Below are positions 44,892-55,766 of a DNA stretch of 64,000 bases, piece by piece (within the stretch, counting starts at the first letter, position 1; each line of letters starts with the position of its first letter). Position numbers and translations under genes: made by a program. The stretch comes from Seiridium cupressi (lineage: Eukaryota > Ascomycota > Sordariomycetes > Amphisphaeriales > Sporocadaceae): the NCBI GenBank assembly GCA_036674765.1, contig JARVKI010000031.1:186001-250000 (forward strand), given 5' to 3'. The notes beneath the pieces were generated by a model. It made no database searches and was not told the origin of the DNA. It was given only the letters and a program-made list of their open reading frames with translations.

Positions 44892-45906
44892 ATGTGTGCA
44901 TACGTCAGACACCTGTGCAGTATGTCAAGCTGCTTCTAAGCCTTCTCCACGTGTATATGTGTTTTTGAAACAGAGGTCGAATGGCGTATAATCTACCCAT
45001 CTGGAGCGATAACTGCTTTCTTAGATCCTGGTTTTTTTTTTTCGACCAAGGTCGAGAACTTGTGGGATATAGTTCAGTCTGCTTTACGAGCACCGCGGAA
45101 TGTACTGCTTGATGCATAGTATTCTTTCGTCTTCCCTTCTCATCGTTTGACGACCTATATAAACATATACAAATTTATTGCTCCATTTCTGCTTTCCTCG
45201 TAGAAACAGTGCATGATTATCGCCCTCGTAACCATGGTATTGGAAATTATCCGTGTACTCAATTTTGCAACTGTTATCCCGTGATGGTGATGCTGCCGTT
45301 GACATGGAAATTGGTGCACTTATTATTGTTCCAAACAAGCATGATACGAAGCAATATTGGCATTTGCCCCGTAGTACAGAATAGTCTATGATGACAATAA
45401 TGTTGCGAGGGTCTTGTAGGGTTTCATGGGATGTAAGTAGGCATGTGAGTTGTGTTGGTGGGTCGTCAAGTATATGTACGTAAATTCTTTGTGTCCCATT
45501 ACCCGACATACCATTTCAGCGAGCACCCTAACATCGCAACGAGTGCAACGGCACAAAACGCGAGTGCGCCGGATTATCGTCGACGAGGTTGCATAAGAAA
45601 ACAATCGCAGTTACGTGTGACAAAGATGTATCTGACAGATTCCCAGATGTGGAATTTAATCGTGGGGATCAACGTTGTCCCGATCCCGTACCCATCTTCG
45701 ACTTTTGAGTATCACTGTGGTTTCAATTCGCTTCATCCGATACAACTCAACTAACCTAGCGGCTCTTTTTCATTGGCTACATCAGAACTGCAAATTCGCT
45801 TGAGAGGATCGTCAAGCAAGAACTTGTGTACCTTGCTGTCCATTTCCATCAACATATAATCCAACGAAACCCCTCAGCCCCAAAGCTCTAGTGTCTGCGG
45901 TTCATC
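44892..45906. other. Intergenic region
   Basis: 1 kb between two plus-strand genes. A minus-strand 141-codon open frame (45084-45509) shows no known motif and has no matching exon. The right part is the promoter of the gene at 45907. Confidence 0.45.
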
Positions 45907-46386
45907 ATGGCTAGAGCACCGCCAGGATCGTTTGTCCTCCCGGTGCCATACCGCCTCTTCTTCCTCATCATCGAGCCCATCTCGGCGCTCGTAGGAGCTT
46001 TCTATGCACACTTTCGTCAGGCGGAATACCTGACACTTACCCATGCCGCCACGGTGCCGTCTTCAATCCCGGTCGGGACATCGGTCGTCATGTCCCAACT
46101 GGCAAATCTCTACTTGTTATTTGCGCTGAATGAGTTCCTGGTCCTCCGCTCGACGGCCGATATCAGGGTCTGGCGAACAGTGCTGTTCGTGCTCCTAGTC
46201 GCAGACCTTGGTCATCTGTATTCTGTTTCGGCAGTGGGGTCGAGGGTCTACTGGGATGCCACGTCTTGGAACGCCATCGACTGGGGCAATGTGCCGTTTG
46301 TCTACCTCGGTGCTTCCATGCGCATTGCATTCCTGGCCGGTGTTGGGCTTGGAGGTCAGGGAGCCACTGCTGCCAAGACAAAGTGA
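45907..46386 (+). CDS. DUF7704-like four-helix membrane protein
   Basis: Intronless, 159 aa, ATG at 45907, stop TGA. Four hydrophobic segments are visible: LFFLIIEPISALVGAFYAHF, SQLANLYLLFALNEFLVL, RTVLFVLLVADLGHLY and VPFVYLGASMRIAFLAGVGL. The opening LPVPYRLFFLIIEPISALVG and the WNAIDWGNVPFVYLG motif are typical of a small fungal family annotated as DUF7704. The function is unknown. The C-terminal tail is short and basic (AAKTK). Confidence 0.8.
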   Translation: MARAPPGSFVLPVPYRLFFLIIEPISALVGAFYAHFRQAEYLTLTHAATVPSSIPVGTSVVMSQLANLYLLFALNEFLVLRSTADIRVWRTVLFVLLVADLGHLYSVSAVGSRVYWDATSWNAIDWGNVPFVYLGASMRIAFLAGVGLGGQGATAAKTK

Positions 46387-47309
46387 CCCAGAAACCAGTC
46401 GCCCGAGCATGCATAGTGGATCACGAGGAAAAGTCCATTGGATATGGGTATCGCCAGCAGCCCACAGTCGCAGCTTACTACGAAATTGGCCCAGGAGGAG
46501 CAACCACGAAGGCGTCGCCAGGAGAGCGATATCAGGACCTGTGCTGCTCCGGGAGGACACGGACCGAGACGCTCTACTAGTAGACAGCCTGAGAGTTTAA
46601 GGCGAGCTCAGCAACTTAAGGCCCGGCCACTCGAGGTTGCTCCACGTCAGGACAGACGATGATCTATATGTTCATCTGCCCACAATTCGAACGGCATCTC
46701 TGTCACTCGGAGAGATTGAGTAGTTCGTACCAATTAGCGGCATCGACTTCGGCGCATTCTCCGGAATATTCCCCGGTTCGACATGGCTTGTGACCTTGGA
46801 GTCGGGACGTGTGGAGACCTACTAATGCCTGTCATCCGCTGAGCTTCTGAATGGTGGAATTATCGGCGCTCTGCAAGGAACTGTATCGGATTAACCTCTC
46901 CATAGCGACTGGCCAATCTGGGCGCCACTCCTCCGACGCAAAGGAGCTTCCGTTATGATGGTGGGGTCTCGATCGCAAGAAGGGAACGCCTCGACAGGGC
47001 AGGGTCATTGTTGTCGCCGGATTGGAGCATCTCATTGGGTCTCGCGGATAAAGACAGCTTTCAATCTGGAATATGCAAGCCCCTCGTGCCCCTCCAGGCT
47101 CTCCTGGCCATGCGGGCAAAGTAAATAAGTGAAGGCGGGGTGGTATCTCGCGTCCAAGATGCACCGAATGCGTCTGGAGTTTCTTGGCCTGAAGCGCATC
47201 TGCGACATTTTTTTATCCTATCATTTTTGATCTTTATTCGTTCTTGAGATCTTGTGTCTCCCATCTGAACCTAGTCGCATACCCCAATACAATCCCCGTT
47301 TCTGTCACT
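46387..47309. other. Intergenic region upstream of the alcohol dehydrogenase gene
   Basis: 0.9 kb. No coding exon recognised; short overlapping frames only. The right end is the promoter of the gene at 47310. Confidence 0.45.
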
Positions 47310-48644
47310 ATGCCTCAATACGACCAGTATACCGGATTCCAGGTCCAGTCCCCGGACACCTGGACCGAGTTCCACAAGAACAAGTTCGACGTAAAGCCCT
47401 TCGGTGACTACGATGTAGAGATTAAGATCGAGGCTTGTGGTGTCTGCAGCAGTGATATTCATACCGTCAGTGGCGGTTGGGGTGATCAACTGTTCCCTCT
47501 TGCTGTCGGTCACGGTAAGACCTCCCATCATCTGCCCGTGAACAGCTTGACCGCTTACATGTGCCACCCAGAGATTGTGGGCAAGGCGCTCCGTGTTGGC
47601 CCCAAGGTTACGCTTATCAAGGCTGGTCAGCGTGTTGGTGTCGGTGCTCAGTCTTACTCTTGCCTGGACTGCCGCCAGTGCAAAAATGACAACGAGACGT
47701 ACTGCACCAAGCAGCGCGACACTTATGGAGCCAAATGGCCCGATACTGGCATTGTGACCCAAGGAGGTTACTCATCCCACGTCAGAACACATGAGCACTG
47801 GTCAGTTTCTCTAGACGGCCGCTTTACTATACGTCCACGTGGTTAACATACGTGGACAGGGTATTTCCGATCCCAGATGAGCTTCCGAGTGAGCTTGCAG
47901 CCCCCATGCTGTGCGCCGGTATCACAATGTACAGCCCTCTAGTAAGGAACGGTGCTGGCCCGGGCAAGAAGGTTGCTATTGTTGGTCTCGGAGGGTTGGG
48001 ACACTACGGTGTGCTGCTCGCCAAGGCACTCGGTGCTGAGACTTGGGTCATTTCACGAACCCACAGCAAGGAAGAGGATGCCAAGAAGATGGGAGCCGAT
48101 GGTTTCCTTGCTACTGCGGATAAGGACTGGAACGTGCCTCACAAGAGTAAGTACCAACTCTCGCATTTCATACATTGCGGCGTGAGCGGCGTACTGTAGA
48201 ATGACTACGTAGTCATGCTGGACGGCAAATTTGGACGAGGTGCATACACAGCATACCGTTGCTAACTTTCATATCGCAGTGACGTTCGACTTGATCGTGT
48301 CGACAGCCAACGCCTTCGGGGGCGAGTTCGACCTCAGTGCCTATCTCTCGATCCTCGATGTCCATGGCAAGTGGGTTTCCGTTGGTCTACCCGAGAACGA
48401 GACGCTCCAAATCAAGCCCCAGGACCTGATCTCCAACGGCTGTCTCATCGGTTCCTCGCATCTGGGCAGCCGAAGGGAAATGCTAGAGATGTTGAAGCTG
48501 GCCGCCGACAAGGGTATCAAGTCATGGGTCGAGACAGTTCCTATCAGCGCTGATAACCTGTCCAAGACGCTACAGAGATTACAGAAGAACGATGTCCGTT
48601 ATCGTTTCACGATGGTTGACTACGACAAGGCATTTGGTGCTTAA
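47310..48644 (+). CDS. NADP-dependent zinc alcohol dehydrogenase (cinnamyl/ADH6-7 class)
   Basis: Model join(47310..47514,47572..47800,47860..48146,48280..48644), 361 aa, the usual length. It reduces aldehydes to alcohols with NADPH (family knowledge for yeast ADH6/ADH7). Catalytic zinc ligands are Cys46 (ACGVCSSDIH), His68 and Glu69 (GHE). The structural zinc lobe is C99LDC102RQC105...C113. The Rossmann motif GLGGLGHYG starts domain 2. The HEIVG motif is only restored by removing intron 1 (57 nt). Introns 2 and 3 (59 and 133 nt) have GTCAGT and GTAAGT donors, and all junctions keep phase. The C-terminus ENDVRYRFTMVDYDKAFGA-like ending is typical (KNDVRYRF). Stop TAA. No neighbouring pathway genes are evident. 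Confidence 0.93.
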
Positions 48645-48981
48645 GCTTGGCTAAAATCATTCCCGCGGCATAACGGTGAACCGTACAAGGATCGGTAGTT
48701 TTTTTCCTCAGTACGATTATGTAGCCCAAGCTCAAAATTGAATCAATGATCAATACACACTGGTATCTCAAAAACATGATACTTATATTCGCTATCATCT
48801 CGAATACAGCATGGGCTGCTTTGTGTATTTGTAGCCGTTACAAAGGCACGGCCTGTCCAGGCTGAGATATATAAATGGGAGTGAACGCTGAGTGGCATTA
48901 TATATGTTGTCTATTCATTCCAAGTCCCATCCAAATCATTGAGATCTGGGTTACGGGCATACCCCGTCCTCACATACCTTT
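48645..48981. other. Intergenic region between convergent genes
   Basis: About 340 bp holding the 3' flanks of the alcohol dehydrogenase and LtrA-like genes. No feature seen. Confidence 0.5.
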
Positions 48982-51577
48982 TTATCTACCTCTTTCCCAG
49001 TCATCCAGGCCCGTATCGCGATGGCCTCCGTGCATTTGTTCATAATCGACAACGTCGTCAAAATCATCCTCACCCCTCAGGCTAATAGAGCCTGTAGACA
49101 TATAGCTAGCTCTATGATGATTATGATTTGATTCGCCATATCCAGGCGTTCCAGGCGATTCCACATCTCTGGGCATATAACCTGACCGCCGGTCTTCATA
49201 GCCGGCTTGGTGTCCAACAAGATGGGTATCTCTCCTCTCTTCAGCCCCACGAGGCGACATATTGTTCAGGGGATGGCTCTCTTTGATGTCACCCCGCTGC
49301 TCCTCGACCTCTACATAGGTCCCTCTTCTTGCAACCTTTCCTATCAGCGCAAGGACCGGCGGATGTGGCACGTGCGTCAATAGCAAGACCACAAAGTAGC
49401 AAAGCGTGATCACTGGAAGCATCCATGGCGTGTCCATGAAGCTATCGACATAAGTTTCGTTGGTCGTCAAGATTGGGACCAAGGCGAGGCCCACAGATAT
49501 GATGATGCAAAGACCCGTGCGGAAGATGTTGAAGGGCGTCCAACCCTTGCGCTTGGAGATGACGTGCATGACTGTGAGGAACAATAGTACAATTCCGGCG
49601 CAGGCAAAGGCATAGATGAACTATCGTTGGTGTTAGCAGATTTCCAGGCCTTGTAATCCGGTTCCCTTTCGTAGAGTAACCTACCACGAGCGTGAATCTC
49701 TCGCCAATGGCACGCGTGGCCTGAGTCTGCACATATTCACCATGTTTGCCTGGATCTTCTGCAGCTTCCTTTTCCACCTCCGCTTCGATACCGAAGGCAT
49801 TGTAAATTGAGTTGACCATAGTGAAGAGCAGTTCCTGCATGTCGTTTGTCCAGTGCACGTAATCCAGATCGTCTTCCGATGATGTGTTGTTTCTCCAGAA
49901 AGAATCTGGGAGTTCGCCAATGTCTGCCAGGGTATTGTTGACCCCCTGCCATGTCCCAAGTACATCAGCAGGTTGATACTTGGTGATGAAAGGCTTTACC
50001 ACATCTCCGAGGGCCTGAGATACTTGGGTCGAGGTCGGGTCGTCTGGTAGCTTGTCGCCTACAGTGAGCAACTTGTCGATGGCTGCTTCGATCGACTCCG
50101 TCACGCGTGCCCAGATGATGAACTGGTTTGAACCCTCAAGCAGAAGCACAAGGGATATGTGGAAAGGTAGATGCAGACTAGCCCACCATACTTGATGCCG
50201 CACCGACATTGACGCTTCCTCGTGCATCCAGTCAAAGTAGAGTTGAAAGAGGATATAAATCAAGGCAGCAGATGATGTGACTATGCCAATGAGCGAGGAG
50301 CCTGTAATTGTTAGACTAGAGCGAACCATCGACCTTGCAAATGCGGATACTCACTCCAGATATTGAGACTTGTGTCCTTGACATAGGTATCTTTGACTAC
50401 GAGCGTCACGTTCTTTGCTAAGATGATAGCACCTGAAATGGTTAGAGAATTTTCAAAATTCAGAATTGTAAGCTTACCCTCCCCCAAGACGATCAGTGTA
50501 AGCAAGTTCAGGCGCTCTCCCATCTATATCAAATCGGCATCAGTAATTAATCTCATGGATATGTCTTAGGCCTTCTAAGACGAGCCTCAAGAGTATCTGA
50601 CCATCAATGCATTGATTGGTACCCAGAAATAACCCCAAGGAGGCGAGGGGGTATCCAAGAAGCTACTTACGTGCGTGCCGACAAATGTGAGAACCTCGCT
50701 CAATTGCGAGAATCCGAGATGGAGAGCCATCTCGGTTACGCCTACGACATACCAGATTACATAGACACGGCTGTTTTTGCCTTCTGTGTACCTGAAAGAT
50801 ATTCCAAGGTAGATCATCGCAGCAATAAAGTGTATAGCCGCCGTCAATAGCATTGGCCGTCGCCCAACGGTATACTTCCGGATCTGCCAGGCGACGAGCC
50901 CGTACTGGAGAGAAAGAACGAGCCGAGAGAACATGAGGAAGAAAGACATTGCCCTGAAAACGGACTTGATTTGAGCCTCGGGCTCGAAGGCAGTGCCTAT
51001 TTCAGCGAAGCCGACCATGACACCGAGATGGATCGCTTTACAGCAACGCTCGAGGACGCTATCTGAAGTGAAACGGACATCATACAGCGTTGTGATGAGC
51101 CAGGTCGTCCATAGAAGCCTGTGCGGTGTTAGTCGCAGTCTTTAAACTCTCTCTGATAATGCCCACACGTAGTATCCAATAAAAGAAAGCAGCGATCCTT
51201 CAGTCGTGATTTCATGGACACTCGAGAAAACTGATAAGTTTGCCACGAACCACAGATCGTAGAATAACTAATGAGGAATTAGTGAGACCTCTGCAAGTGC
51301 AACTTTTTGGGCCAAAATGGCGCACCTCAAACGTCGTCGCAGCTTCGTTCTATAAGGTAGTCAGCATCTCTCATGCCAATTCTAAGCACTCGCCACTAAC
51401 TTTACAGAATTCTGGAGTATCACTCAGCGGCCGTTTTCGTAACAAGCCGTTGGTATCCTCGTAAGTGTTGTCATGGTTCTGCTCGCTCTCCTTTGGCTCC
51501 ACAACCCTGGTCCCAACTAGCCGCAGGCGAACATTGGCATAGTCGAGATCGGAATGCGGATGCTGCGCATGCGGCAT
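48982..51577 (-). CDS. LtrA-like (low temperature requirement A) multi-pass membrane protein
   Basis: Model complement(join(48982..49620,49685..50301,50355..50432,50478..50523,50671..51118,51167..51267,51326..51349,51401..51577)), 709 aa. Eight exons, one only 24 nt, all in phase. A polar N-terminus (MPHAQHPHSDLDYANVRLRL) precedes the LtrA signature TTFELFYDLWFVANLSVFS, then LLWTTWLITTLYDVRF, GVMVGFAEIGTAF and a series of hydrophobic helices. The second signature, GERLNLLTLIVLGEG, spans a junction. A large soluble insertion (residues 330-450, Asp/Glu/Thr-rich) sits between the helix bundles. The C-terminal 130 residues are cytoplasmic and Arg/Gly/His-rich. The family is linked by name to bacterial low-temperature growth; the fungal role is unknown. 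The 24-nt exon and the GTGGGC donor of intron 3 are the weakest parts of the model. Confidence 0.85.
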
Positions 51578-51899
51578 CTCGGCGAAACCACTCGGAAGAG
51601 TACTATGATGAAACGAGAAGAGACGGAGAGCTGGCAAAGGAACTGTGAATTACACGAGCAATGCGGCAAGCCAAGAGGAGAGGCTTCCTTTTAGAAATAT
51701 ATCGTAAGCTAAGAGATGAGCTTTGATTGCCCTAACCATAGCCCAACCCCAGGCTTGCCCCGTTATTCGAGGCTAGACCGTGAGCGTCACCATGGCTGGT
51801 GGCTCGAGGAGGAGCCAATTCAGCTGCCAAGATGCGCTAGATGCTAGAACCTCTGCTGGCTCCGCGTAATCTCTACCTTTCTCGCTCTCGGGAGAAGGG

Positions 51900-52058
51900 G
51901 TTCGCGGCCGCTGAACCCAGTGCTGCGCCGAGTGAAGAGAATTGCCCAATGCTAGCTGGAGAAAGAAAGTCTTAGCTGGCACCAATAGGAGTAGGGCTGA
52001 GCAGCTGGGTTTTACGCCTATGCCGTATCTTGGACCAATCAATAGGGGCCAATGATCC
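51900..52058. repeat. Copy 1 of a diverged repeat with NotI-containing core
   Basis: Block GTTCGCGGCCGCTGAA at 51900-51915, GAATTGCC at 51939-51946 and GGGCCAATGATCC at 52046-52058. The same three blocks recur in the same order and orientation at 52372-52453. The spacing between the outer blocks is 146 bp here and 69 bp in the other copy. Confidence 0.6.
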
Positions 52059-52371
52059 ATAAGTTATCGTATTAGGATTGGTGAGAACACTTTAGTTACC
52101 GTACTAGTCGTGCCAAGACGCATTCAGTCCTAGCTTCTGCTTAAATTAGACATTTCATTAGAGTCCCTGTCCCCAAAATGTACCGCGGTGAACCACTCGC
52201 TTCTTCCCGCCTTTCGAGTGCCCAGCTCAGGGACACTTCCATGGTTTGTACATGGCGCAGTGCGGTGTGGTGGTTTCCAGCTCTCAGAGATTGCGCCATG
52301 CTACAAATGGTATTTAGAGTCACGTACAGCTCACTGGCCTGAAAGATAGAACCCGGCATGATCTCTGGCAA

Positions 52372-52453
52372 GTTCGCGGCCGCTGAAACACATCACGTGA
52401 GGAATTGCCGAATCCTAACCAGCCCATGCAAATACTCGTTGGGCCAATGATCC
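52372..52453. repeat. Copy 2 of the NotI-containing repeat
   Basis: GTTCGCGGCCGCTGAA at 52372-52387, GAATTGCC at 52402-52409 and GGGCCAATGATCC at 52441-52453. The first block is identical over 16 bases to copy 1. This copy is shorter by a net 77 bp. Confidence 0.6.
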
Positions 52454-52974
52454 TGTATGATTCCTATCAGGACGTCAGGACCGTATCAGTACCCATGCCT
52501 AAGGCTTGGCCGCTGTCCATACTACTCATAATCTTTGATGTAAACAATACCTTTGGAAGGCGTACGGACTATTGATATCAACTGTACTATCATTAGTTGG
52601 AAATAGACTGTCCTAGGACTTATCAGCCTGGCAACCTGTAGATGAGTGCAGCAGCTATACAGTAAGACAATACGTATTCTCCTCCTATAGAAACTAGCGC
52701 GCGGGTTCGGGCCGTACCCGCTTAAACTTGATCCTATCACAAGGCCAATACTGGACTTCGCTTGTACCTTGAAAAGGAAAACTTAAAATATAATACGTGC
52801 AGTTTGTTTAGTTGGATGTATTTCGAAGACGTACTTAAGCTGATCGAACTAGATAGTTTGGATTATCTTTCAACTATATACTGTAGATGTTGGAATATCA
52901 GGTTGCGGTTCCGTACGATAGTCTATATAGATAGATGGCGCCGGTTCTGCCGGACTACCAGGCTCGGTACGGAT

Positions 52975-52996
52975 ACGTGATCACCGGTGATCACGT
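52975..52996. repeat. Perfect 22-bp palindrome
   Basis: The sequence centred between 52985 and 52986 reads the same on both strands over 22 bases (half-site ACGTGATCACC). It lies inside the probable solo LTR. Confidence 0.9.
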
Positions 52997-53048
52997 GACC
53001 GTCGTCGGCAGCCGGGAGCCGTCCGCCAGGACCGTAAACCCACGGTTT

Positions 53049-53086
53049 CGTACGAGGAGAAAACTCCTCTCTTCTCCTTCGTACGA
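53049..53086. repeat. Imperfect hairpin (inverted repeat)
   Basis: TCGTACGAGGAGAA on the left pairs with TTCTCCTTCGTACGA on the right with one bulged base and a short loop. It lies inside the probable solo LTR, close to its 3' end. Confidence 0.75.
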
Positions 53087-53845
53087 CACGCTGAATTGAT
53101 ATCATTTGTCGTCACCCCGTAAGAAGTTATGAATTGAATGGAGAGACCATTCTACAGTAGAAGCAATCTAGGCTATTTGGGTGTGGAAGGGCGATGATAA
53201 ACACATGGGCCACAGCTTGACCCCGAGTAGAGAGAACTTGCCGGCAAAAGAACAAAGGCGCTTTTATATTAATCCATAACTTTCCAGCCTGAGTGATGAT
53301 AATGTTAAGCGGAAAATAACTGCATGATTTGTAAGCATTGTGATCCTCGTTCGGCTTAGTCGGTTACTTTGGAGGCCAGCACGTTATTTACGACTACAGA
53401 AATGATGAGCACAGATCTTGGAGTTGTCCAGAAGCAATATCTACACTAGACCTCAATTGATCATCCCGTTCTCTCAGCGGAAGTGCAATAAGCCGCTCAC
53501 GCCATTACTGAGTCACCCTAAGCACTAAGCCGAATGTGTACCTTGTCTACCAAGGGTCTAAGGCTTACCCTGGTACTACCACTGTCATATCGTGAAGATG
53601 AGGAAATATTATTGGCTCCAGGAGTGAACGCGATGGCGAGCGGAGTTAGTGCCGAGATGATCTTATCAGATCCGACCTTGCTCCTAATCTCCGTGCCGAT
53701 GCGCCGAGCACACTGCCGCTCGGATTTGGGGGTCATGTTGTGTATATGTATAGGACAAAGACGGTTATCTGCTATTGGTAATAAACCATATTTATTGATC
53801 ATCACCTTGACTTAATCAGGTGGTGTTGTACAGTATATCGGAGTC

Positions 53846-55766
53846 ATGACTTCCTCGAACTCGGAGAAGACACCTCAAGGGCTGGAAGCTGATTTATCTG
53901 TAAAAGAAGAGACCGTCATCGGTCAAGTACCTGAGGCCGAAGTAAGCGGATTCTTATGAGTCGATTCGTCTTCAGTATTTAGTAGAGAGCGATCACTAAC
54001 GTATGACCCCCGTTCATTACAGGTGCACGATCCCGAAGACCCATACAACTGGCCAACGCAACGTAAAATTGTTATAGCCGTTCTACTGTCCTTCGGGCAG
54101 CTGGTCACGCTCATGACGGCCAGCATGATGGCCGCCGCATTGGACCAGATCTCGGCCGATCTTCACATGTCGGGCTCCTTAACGCAAATGAGCTTTTCCG
54201 TATATATCCTCGGCCTGGGCTTCGGTCCCTTTATAATCGGGCCCATGTCTGAGGTGTACGGTCGTAAGCAGGTATGGATCGCCTGTAATATCTGGTATAT
54301 TTTGTGGAATTCGCTCTGCCCTGTGGGGTGGTCTACGGCCTTGATGATCGTTGGGAGACTTCTCGCTGGCTTGGGTGCTGCAAGTGGAGTCACTGTAAGT
54401 CGTGACCAATTCACCTACACATCTAATCCTAAATCACTAACAGGGGTTTGTAGTTGACTGGGCCAGTACTCACGGATATGTTTCGAGCCAAAGACCGTGG
54501 CAAATCCCTTGCCGTGGCGGGCTTCATTCCGTATCTAGGCCCAGCTCTGGGGCCAATCCTCGGTGGTCTCGTTGCCCAACATCTATATTGGGGATGGTTC
54601 TTTTGGATCATGTCCATTTTCGATGCCCTGGTGGTTGTCATTGGCTTATTTGTCCTCAAAGAAACCTGCGCTGTCGTGCTGCAGCGGCGCAAACAGCCTG
54701 TTTCTCAAGCTGGACTGGATTTCTCAACATCTGGGAGGTCTTTCACGACAGCATACCTCAACAGTGTCCTCACACCCATCAGGACTGCTTTGATGCGGCC
54801 AATACAACTGCTATTGTTCCGCCCTTTGATTTTCTTCATTTCTTTTAATTTTGCTATCAACTTTGCCATGTATTTCCTGGTCCTTTCAACCTTTGCAACA
54901 CTTTACATCGATCAATACGGCGAGTCCGAGAGTATTAGCAGCCTACACTACTTTGCCATAGCAATCGGTGCTGTGTTCGCAACCCAGGCCGGCGGCCCCT
55001 GTAAGCATAGTTTGGTGTCATTTCAAGCCCTCCAAGCCTGTTCTAAGAACAAGTCCCCCCTGTTTACGCACTTTTGCTTCCACATCATCAGATATGCGTC
55101 ATGAATTAATTGCTAAACTAAAGTGCTGTAGTGATGGATCTTCTCTTCAGGTACCAAAAAAGGCGATCAACTGGTAGAAACGAGGAGAACCCTGAATTCA
55201 GGGTTCCTTTGATGGCTTTAGGCGCTGCTATCTTCCCGGCAGGCCTGTTGTGGCAAGGAGTAAGCAATTCTCGATTCCATTCCAGGTTATCCATGGCCCG
55301 TTTTACGAGCAAACACTCTATGGTTGAGCGTGTGTTTCTCTTCAAAACGCGGTAGACAATCATATGATTCAACTTCCAATAACTCGCCAAGCATACTCGA
55401 AGAAGGAACTACTAACTCTAAATGCTGTAGTGGGCGGCGGAAACGCGAGCACCTTGGGCTGTGGTGGACGCGGGCGCGATGGTCTTCACATTCGCCAGTT
55501 TTGTGTACTCGCAATCGTTCTACGCATACCTGCTAGACGAGTTCAAGCACACAGCTTCGGCCAACGCGGCCGTACGTATGTTTTCGTACCTACTTGCTTT
55601 CGTGTTCCCACTTTTTGCCACACAGCTTTATGATCGTTTGGGGTATGGCTGGGGAAACACTCTACTAGCACTAGTATTCATCGTCTTGGGCTTTCCGTCC
55701 GTGGCTGTGCTGTGGTTTTGGGGTCCGAAGCTCAGGGCATTAGGGAAGAAAGAAGGGTCAGATTGA
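53846..55766 (+). CDS. MFS transporter, DHA1-type (drug/polyamine class)
   Basis: Model join(53846..53941,54023..54394,54454..55000,55132..55259,55431..55766), 492 aa, all phases consistent. A 40-residue acidic N-terminus leads to the family motif DPYNWPTQRK, then 12 expected membrane helices. The motif-A loop GPMSEVYGRK begins near residue 105. It is followed by GRLLAGLGAASG, GKSLAVAGFIPYLGPALGPI and ETCAVVLQRRK, the last matching the ETYAPVLLxRK signature. GGPLMD and the Trp-Ala-Ala-Glu-Thr-Arg segment are restored by removing introns of 131 and 171 nt, which are long for this window. The protein looks complete. By family it would be a proton-coupled exporter of toxicants or polyamines at the plasma membrane; the substrate is not predictable. 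It stands 690 bp from the probable solo LTR. Confidence 0.9.

Larger units (their letters stand above)
52883..53161. mobile_element. Probable solo LTR (Ty1/copia-like ends) with 5-bp target-site duplication
   Basis: The element proper is 52888-53156 (269 bp). It starts TGTTGGAATATC and ends TTCTACA, so it has TGT...ACA termini. It is bracketed by GTAGA at 52883-52887 and GTAGA at 53157-53161, a 5-bp direct repeat expected for LTR-element integration. No internal coding region (gag/pol) is attached on either side, so it reads as a solo LTR left by recombination. TATATAGATAG-type sequence near 52924 could be its promoter box. It holds a 22-bp perfect palindrome and a near-perfect hairpin. The class assignment rests on the terminal sequence only. 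Confidence 0.6.
51578..53845. other. Repeat-bearing gene-poor region between LtrA and MFS genes
   Basis: 2.27 kb between divergent genes. It contains two copies of a motif series (51900-52058 and 52372-52453), a minus-strand 76-codon open frame of unknown origin (52141-52371), and a probable solo LTR (52888-53156). The right end is the MFS gene promoter. No intact gene was recognised. Confidence 0.55.

Noticed and set aside
45084..45509. 141-codon minus-strand open frame
   Set aside because: No domain, uneven composition, and it lies in the flanks of two good plus-strand genes.
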